Assembly: GCA_005789685.1 (NCBI GenBank)
Contig: SXXD01000205.1
Location: forward strand, 1 to 10,238
Direction: 5' to 3'
DNA length: 10,238 nucleotides
Source of the DNA: Burkholderiales bacterium
GTDB taxonomy: Bacteria > Pseudomonadota > Gammaproteobacteria > Burkholderiales > Burkholderiaceae_C
Of the stretch, positions 6,796 to 10,238 are shown one piece after another. The notes beneath the pieces are model-generated. The model was not told the DNA's origin, made no database searches, and saw nothing but the letters and a program-made list of their open reading frames with translations. A program made the translations under genes and the position numbers. The first letter of the stretch is position 1; each line of letters starts with the position of its first letter.

Positions 6796-6824
6796 AATTT
6801 ACATAAAAAAACGATTCTTGGCAA
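6796..6824 (-). promoter_or_regulatory. Possible divergent promoter for the ParA-like gene
   Basis: Read on the minus strand, TTGCCA (6824-6819, five of six), a 17-base spacer, then TAAATT (6801-6796, four of six). Its -10 box is two bases from the -10 box of the opposing promoter, so the two polymerase sites overlap and should compete. The leader to the ParA-like ATG would be about 65 bases. Confidence 0.4.
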
Positions 6825-6846
6825 CTTATTTTTCTAAAGGACCCCC

Positions 6847-7362
6847 ATGAGCCAGCAAAACCCTAAGCTCGTGATGATGCGTTTTGACCCCAGAGCCGGT
6901 TGGGTTCAGCCATCTGAGGAGCGCATTGAAGTAGATGAAGATGAGGCGCAAGTGCGTCAACCACAAGCGTCATCGCTGGCCCCATCTGCCAATCCGGCGC
7001 CTCTTTTAAGAGAAGCCCCGCCCCCCTCAGCGACTAAAGCACCTGCACCAGAGTCACTGACCGAGTTGGGCGCCTCCATTGTTGAGGTTTTTAACTCACT
7101 CAAACTTGACGACCCTCGGCTTGAAATTTGGACGCAAGTCAATGCCAGCATTGAAAAGATCTCTGAAAAAATAAACGAGCAACAACTTCTTGAACAGAAG
7201 CTTCATGAAGTCGCCATTGACATCGAAAATTTGCGCAATTTGACCGCTGAGTTTGTCAATCACGCCTATCATAACGAAGTCGAGATTCATGCAACATCCA
7301 AAGTTCGCGTCCAAATTGCCGAGTCTTTGAATCAACGAATTAAGAATGCACTGAAGACATGA
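6847..7362 (+). CDS. Unrecognised coiled-coil protein
   Basis: A 171-residue soluble protein that I do not recognise. Three zones can be seen: a short N-terminal segment with spaced basic residues (PKLVMMRFDPRAGW, about 6-19) followed by an acidic run (about 24-34); a low-complexity Ala/Pro linker (about 41-68); and a long helical region (about 71-170) with heptad-like spacing of hydrophobics from about residue 92, a probable coiled coil. There is no signal peptide or membrane segment. A strong AAAGGA ribosome-binding site sits five bases before the ATG and a good sigma-70 promoter lies upstream. Its stop overlaps the next ATG. Divergence from a ParA-like ATPase suggests it could be the partner that positions or activates that ATPase; this is inference from gene order and the basic N-terminal tail. 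Confidence 0.8.
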   Translation: MSQQNPKLVMMRFDPRAGWVQPSEERIEVDEDEAQVRQPQASSLAPSANPAPLLREAPPPSATKAPAPESLTELGASIVEVFNSLKLDDPRLEIWTQVNASIEKISEKINEQQLLEQKLHEVAIDIENLRNLTAEFVNHAYHNEVEIHATSKVRVQIAESLNQRIKNALKT

Positions 7363-7751
7363 AGTTGTGGCGTATGTTTTCCAGTTTTTTGGCCAATTCG
7401 TTTTTCGTTTTAAATTGGATGGGCTTTGTTTGGGTCAGCTTTGTCATGGCCTCTGGCAAAGATGGCTTGAGCGTCTTCTTAAGCTTGCCATGGGGTTCAT
7501 TTCTCACCGAGCTTTCAAACATAAGCCCTCAGGGAAATGTTGACTCTGGCAGCGTATGGATTGCTTGGCTCATTCTTAGCTTGGCCTATTCATGGGCCAT
7601 GCTGGCACGCCAACACTCGCTTCACAAAGAAAGCAGCCCAACCCACCTGGATGTTGCCAGTTTGGTCAAAAACAAAAAGCGGGAAATTGAGTCAGATCCT
7701 GAATTGAAACAAAGCCTGAACAAACTGAATCAGCTGCTCAAAAACTCCTGA
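7359..7751 (+). CDS. Unrecognised two-helix membrane protein
   Basis: A 130-residue protein of unknown family. Hydrophobic segments at about 10-31 and 66-83 are likely membrane helices, separated by a loop of about 35 residues. The C-terminal part (about 90-130) is charged and helical, with KNKKREIE followed by a leucine-rich LNKLNQLLKN end that could form a short coiled coil. Charge balance (basic residues at the start, an arginine and lysines after the second helix) suggests both ends face the cytoplasm and the loop faces the periplasm. The ATG overlaps the stop of the preceding gene in an ATGA, so the two are very likely translated together and may form a complex, with this one as the membrane anchor. 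It is the last gene before a convergent bactofilin. Confidence 0.8.
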   Translation: MKLWRMFSSFLANSFFVLNWMGFVWVSFVMASGKDGLSVFLSLPWGSFLTELSNISPQGNVDSGSVWIAWLILSLAYSWAMLARQHSLHKESSPTHLDVASLVKNKKREIESDPELKQSLNKLNQLLKNS

Positions 7752-7790
7752 TGCAGGTGCATTTGCCTCTTCAAGTCGCTGCTGCTTGCT

Positions 7791-8231
7791 TTAACGTTTT
7801 TCTTTAGCAACTTGCGCGTTTTGAATAGCGGCCTTGGCGCCTGAGGCCGAGTCTGATGCGGTTTTATTTTGAATCACCAAGCCCAACAACCTTGCGCCAT
7901 GCTCTACAGCAATGGAGCCATAAGAAATATCGCCATTCACAATAGAGTCTTTGTGAAACTCTACCCGCTCAGCCGCATAAATATTGCCATCCACCTTGCC
8001 AGCCACCATGATGCGGTGTGCGGTAATGTCGCCAGTGACTTCACCTGAAGAGCCAATGGCGACTGTAATTTTATTGCCCGAAGCAGATTCAATGTTGCCA
8101 AGCACTTTGCCATCAATTCGAACGCTGTCTAGCAAAACCAAGCGGCCATGAATGGTGGTCGTTTGGCCAATCAGTGTGTCAAATCTTTCTTGGCTGGAAG
8201 CGAAAGATTTTTCTTTGAGTTTTTCAAACAT
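7791..8231 (-). CDS. Bactofilin 4, with N-terminal MFEK
   Basis: A 146-residue bactofilin. The beta-helix core spans about residues 18-120 (TLIGQTTTIHGRL, VRIDGKVLGNI, AIGSSGEVTGDI, MVAGKVDGNI, IVNGDISYGSIAVEHGARLLG). The start MFEKLKEKS resembles the membrane-targeting peptide of Caulobacter BacA, as in bactofilin 2. The C-terminal tail (121-146) is Ala/Lys/Ser rich and probably disordered. It follows M23 peptidase B by 36 bases on the same strand, which makes a second peptidase-bactofilin module. Sequence similarity to bactofilins 1 and 3 is lower than theirs to each other. No Shine-Dalgarno-like sequence is seen before the ATG, but the start fits the family well. It converges on the unknown membrane protein gene with 39 bases between them and no clear terminator. 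Confidence 0.92.
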   Translation of the reverse strand: MFEKLKEKSFASSQERFDTLIGQTTTIHGRLVLLDSVRIDGKVLGNIESASGNKITVAIGSSGEVTGDITAHRIMVAGKVDGNIYAAERVEFHKDSIVNGDISYGSIAVEHGARLLGLVIQNKTASDSASGAKAAIQNAQVAKEKR

Positions 8232-8267
8232 AGAGGATGTGTTTCAGATGGCCACGCTTGAAGGACA

Positions 8268-9203
8268 TCAATTGTTCAGAGATTTAACAGGCAGCACCTG
8301 CATAGGATTGAGAACCCGCCCATTTTGAAAAATTTCGTAATGCAAATGCGGGCCCGTCGATCGACCCGTACTTCCTACATTGCCGATAAGCGCGCCCCTG
8401 GTCAGGTGGGTGTTTTCTTTCACAAGTCGCTTGCTTAAATGCGCGTACCTTGTCACGTAGTTTTCTGCATGCTTGATTTCAATCACGTTGCCATAGCCAT
8501 TGTCCCATTCTGAACGAACGACAACACCTGGCGCGGTGGCCAGCACAGGCGTGCCCACTTCGGCAGAAAAATCAAGTCCCTCGTGCATGGCCAATGCACC
8601 TGTAAAGGGGTCGTTCCGAATACCAAAGCCGCTGGTCAATCGAAAATCTGCCTCAATGGGAAACCCGATGGGCAAGGCTTCTAACCAACTCAAGTGGCCC
8701 TGCCATTGCTTTTCATAATGTCCTAACTTTGCAACAACATCATCTAAATCGTTGGCTGTTTGTTGCAATTCGGTGTGCAGAGGCAAACGGAAAAAACCAT
8801 TTTTAAACACAGGCGAAACAAAGGGGCCGCCCTTTGCATCATCTTTCGATGGGAGTTTGACCTTGGCACCTACAGGCGTGGCCAGGTCCATGAACTTGTT
8901 TTTCAAAGACTCAAGCCGCTTGACTTCAGCAACGGTTTGCTCCATGGAGTTTCGCACTTGCTCAAGCCGCTGGCGATAAATGGCCTCCATGCGCTGTTGT
9001 TCAGCTTCCGTGGTGACACCGCCCATGGTGCGCGCCAAGTCGGGGTTGTATTCCACTGCAAAGCGCAACCCTATCCAATTCAACAAGAAACCCACAAGCA
9101 TGAGGCCTAAGCCAAGCGAGAACGCACCACGCACGACCGTGCGAGCGGTAATAGAAATAGATTTAACCTGGCCGGTAGGGCCAGAGAGCCACATGAGTTG
9201 CAT
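8268..9203 (-). CDS. Membrane-anchored M23 (LytM) peptidoglycan endopeptidase B
   Basis: A 311-residue protein: a short cytoplasmic start, one membrane segment (about 26-46), a long helical region with probable coiled coil (about 64-106 and 143-172), and an M23 domain (about 183-302). Catalytic and zinc residues are intact: H207 and D211 in HEGLD, H255 in YAHLS, and H286 and H288 in PHLHYE. The opening of the domain (LTSGFGIRNDPFTG) is typical of wall endopeptidases of the MepM/NlpD group. It should cut crosslinks in periplasmic peptidoglycan. Bactofilin 4 follows by 36 bases, probably on the same transcript, so this looks like a second copy of the peptidase-bactofilin arrangement. The ATG at 9203 has no clear ribosome-binding site; a second ATG three codons later is an alternative. 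Confidence 0.93.
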   Translation of the reverse strand: MQLMWLSGPTGQVKSISITARTVVRGAFSLGLGLMLVGFLLNWIGLRFAVEYNPDLARTMGGVTTEAEQQRMEAIYRQRLEQVRNSMEQTVAEVKRLESLKNKFMDLATPVGAKVKLPSKDDAKGGPFVSPVFKNGFFRLPLHTELQQTANDLDDVVAKLGHYEKQWQGHLSWLEALPIGFPIEADFRLTSGFGIRNDPFTGALAMHEGLDFSAEVGTPVLATAPGVVVRSEWDNGYGNVIEIKHAENYVTRYAHLSKRLVKENTHLTRGALIGNVGSTGRSTGPHLHYEIFQNGRVLNPMQVLPVKSLNN

Positions 9204-9227
9204 GGAAGTTTTAGGGTTGGGAGGTGT

Positions 9228-9256
9228 ATTTTAGGGATTCACCTGTCTAACGTCTA
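9228..9256 (-). promoter_or_regulatory. Possible promoter for M23 peptidase B and bactofilin 4
   Basis: Read on the minus strand, TAGACG (9256-9251, four of six), a 17-base spacer, then TAAAAT (9233-9228, five of six). Transcription would begin near 9221, leaving a leader of about 18 bases before the ATG at 9203. Confidence 0.4.
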
Positions 9257-9295
9257 CTAAAAAAACGAGCAGTTTGGTCAATCCACTGATTTTGA

Positions 9296-9324
9296 TTGCT
9301 ATGTTCATGAAGTCTGAATATGAT
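9296..9324 (+). promoter_or_regulatory. Sigma-70 promoter for the RodZ-like gene
   Basis: TTGCTA (9296-9301, four of six), a 17-base spacer, then TATGAT (9319-9324, five of six). Transcription would begin near 9331. This argues against the in-frame ATGs at 9320 and 9323, which lie inside the -10 box, and for the ATG at 9371 as the true start. Confidence 0.5.
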
Positions 9325-9370
9325 GCCTAATGTTAGCGTATTCAGCCAACTTAAAAACCAATTATTTAGT

Positions 9371-10238
9371 ATGCAAAAACAGCAGCCTATCTGGTCCCAA
9401 GAGCATGGGGCGCTACTTAAAAAATTGCGGGAAAACGCAAACTTGGACGTTTCCTCAGTGGCGCACCGCAATACGGTCTCTAAATCTCAAGTGGTTCAAC
9501 TCGAAGACGGCGGAGACAGCTCCTTCTACAACCCAGACATCAAGTACAGCACCGGCAAGAAGTTACTGAAATTCTTGGGACATGACTTGTTAGAGCCAAC
9601 AGCCGCGAAGCCCACGACGTTGGAGCCTTCCAAGGCCATTTCGCCTGATCCCATTGAACCCTTAGATTCAGTCTTTATATTGCCAAAAGCAGAGCCCTTG
9701 GCATCGGAGCCAATTCAGCCAACACCTGTTCCACTTGCAGCGACCCAACACTCATTTGAGTCCAGCCCAGCAGTGGCACCTCCTACTGTCTTTTCGAAAA
9801 ATATGACTTGGGGGCTGTTGTTAGTGGGTATGGTATGCTTCGCAATTTTTGGTCTGCTTGAATTGGACAAGCCTCAGCCCAGTGCACCTTCAGCCAAAAG
9901 CGCTGTGACGGACAACTTACCCACCGCTGAAGTTAAGCCAACGGCAGACGAGACCAAATTACAAGGTCAAGAACAAACCATTCAGCCCACACCTGCGCTA
10001 GCAGACAGTGCATCCAGTGCTGCTAACTCGGCATCAGCTCAAAAGGCACAAGAAGTCGCTACAGCCATGTCTGAGAATGCTAAGAAGTGCTTATGGGAAG
10101 ATGCAGAAACTGAGTTGGTTCCGGCCGCACCCAAGAAGGCGCCAGAATATGTTTACATGGTTGCCACGAAGGACATGTTTGTTTGCGTGATGGATGGCAA
10201 TGAACGTGTAGCAGGTCTTAATTTAAAAAACGGCGATC
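9371..10238 (+). CDS. RodZ-like protein: helix-turn-helix, membrane segment, start of C-terminal domain (cut by window edge)
   Basis: At least 289 residues, open at the right edge. Residues about 12-72 resemble the helix-turn-helix of RodZ (GALLKKLRENANLDVSSVAH, SKSQVVQLEDG, LLKFLGHDL). A Pro-rich linker follows (about 73-142), then one membrane segment (about 145-164), a second low-complexity Ala/Pro/Thr region (165-255), and the opening of a beta domain, MFVCVMDGNERVAGLNLKNGD, which fits the RodZ DUF4115 pattern. RodZ links MreB to the wall-building complex and sets rod shape; its helix-turn-helix binds MreB. The usual neighbours of rodZ (rlmN, pilF, ispG) are absent here, so this may be a second, specialised RodZ-like protein. 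The start at 9371 has no clear ribosome-binding site but agrees with the promoter at 9296-9324; in-frame ATGs at 9320 and 9323 would add 16-17 residues. Confidence 0.8.
   Translation, partial: MQKQQPIWSQEHGALLKKLRENANLDVSSVAHRNTVSKSQVVQLEDGGDSSFYNPDIKYSTGKKLLKFLGHDLLEPTAAKPTTLEPSKAISPDPIEPLDSVFILPKAEPLASEPIQPTPVPLAATQHSFESSPAVAPPTVFSKNMTWGLLLVGMVCFAIFGLLELDKPQPSAPSAKSAVTDNLPTAEVKPTADETKLQGQEQTIQPTPALADSASSAANSASAQKAQEVATAMSENAKKCLWEDAETELVPAAPKKAPEYVYMVATKDMFVCVMDGNERVAGLNLKNGD

Noticed and set aside
6726..6824. Upstream extension of the ParA-like gene by 33 codons
   Set aside because: ParA/MinD proteins begin just before the P-loop strand, the ATG at 6725 has a plausible ribosome-binding site, and the extension overlaps the divergent promoters.
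6726..6846. parS-like centromere near the ParA-like gene
   Set aside because: I looked for TGTTTCACGTGAAACA-like palindromes here and in the rest of the window and saw none.

Overview
The window looks like chromosomal DNA from a betaproteobacterium, most likely of the order Burkholderiales, with near-balanced base composition. The main reason is a ZapD gene, a family confined essentially to gamma- and betaproteobacteria. A DamX-like SPOR-domain protein and a RodZ-like protein fit the same picture. I cannot name a genus from sequence alone. Gene density is high, with no gap over 300 bases and no tRNA, rRNA, insertion sequence, CRISPR or phage gene visible.

Layout. (1) 1-2511, minus strand: an operon of a DamX-like SPOR-domain membrane protein, an OmpR-type response regulator that overlaps it by 4 bases, and the start of a sensor kinase cut by the left edge. 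(2) 2512-2603: a short divergent control region with a 9-base inverted repeat. (3) 2604-3383, plus strand: zapD, an FtsZ-bundling division protein. (4) 3466-5776, plus strand: bactofilin, M23 peptidase, bactofilin, bactofilin, closed by a clear terminator at 5810-5834. (5) 5853-6725, minus strand: an orphan ParA/MinD-type ATPase. It diverges, through overlapping promoters, from (6) 6847-7751, plus strand: two unrecognised genes, a coiled-coil protein and a two-helix membrane protein, linked by an ATGA overlap. (7) 7791-9203, minus strand: a second M23 peptidase and a fourth bactofilin. (8) 9371 to the right edge, plus strand: a RodZ-like protein with a helix-turn-helix, one membrane segment and the start of a RodZ-type C-terminal domain.

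Taken together this is a cell-shape and division island: four bactofilins, two membrane-anchored M23 peptidases, ZapD, a SPOR protein, a RodZ-like protein and a ParA-like positioning ATPase within about 10 kb. Both M23 genes are followed by a bactofilin beginning MFxK, which resembles the membrane-targeting peptide of known bactofilins. The other two bactofilins lack it. The least explained part, and the best candidate for something undescribed, is the ParA-like ATPase with its two divergent unknown genes, set between the two peptidase-bactofilin modules. Functional links here are inferred from gene order and domain content; nothing beyond the sequence was tested.
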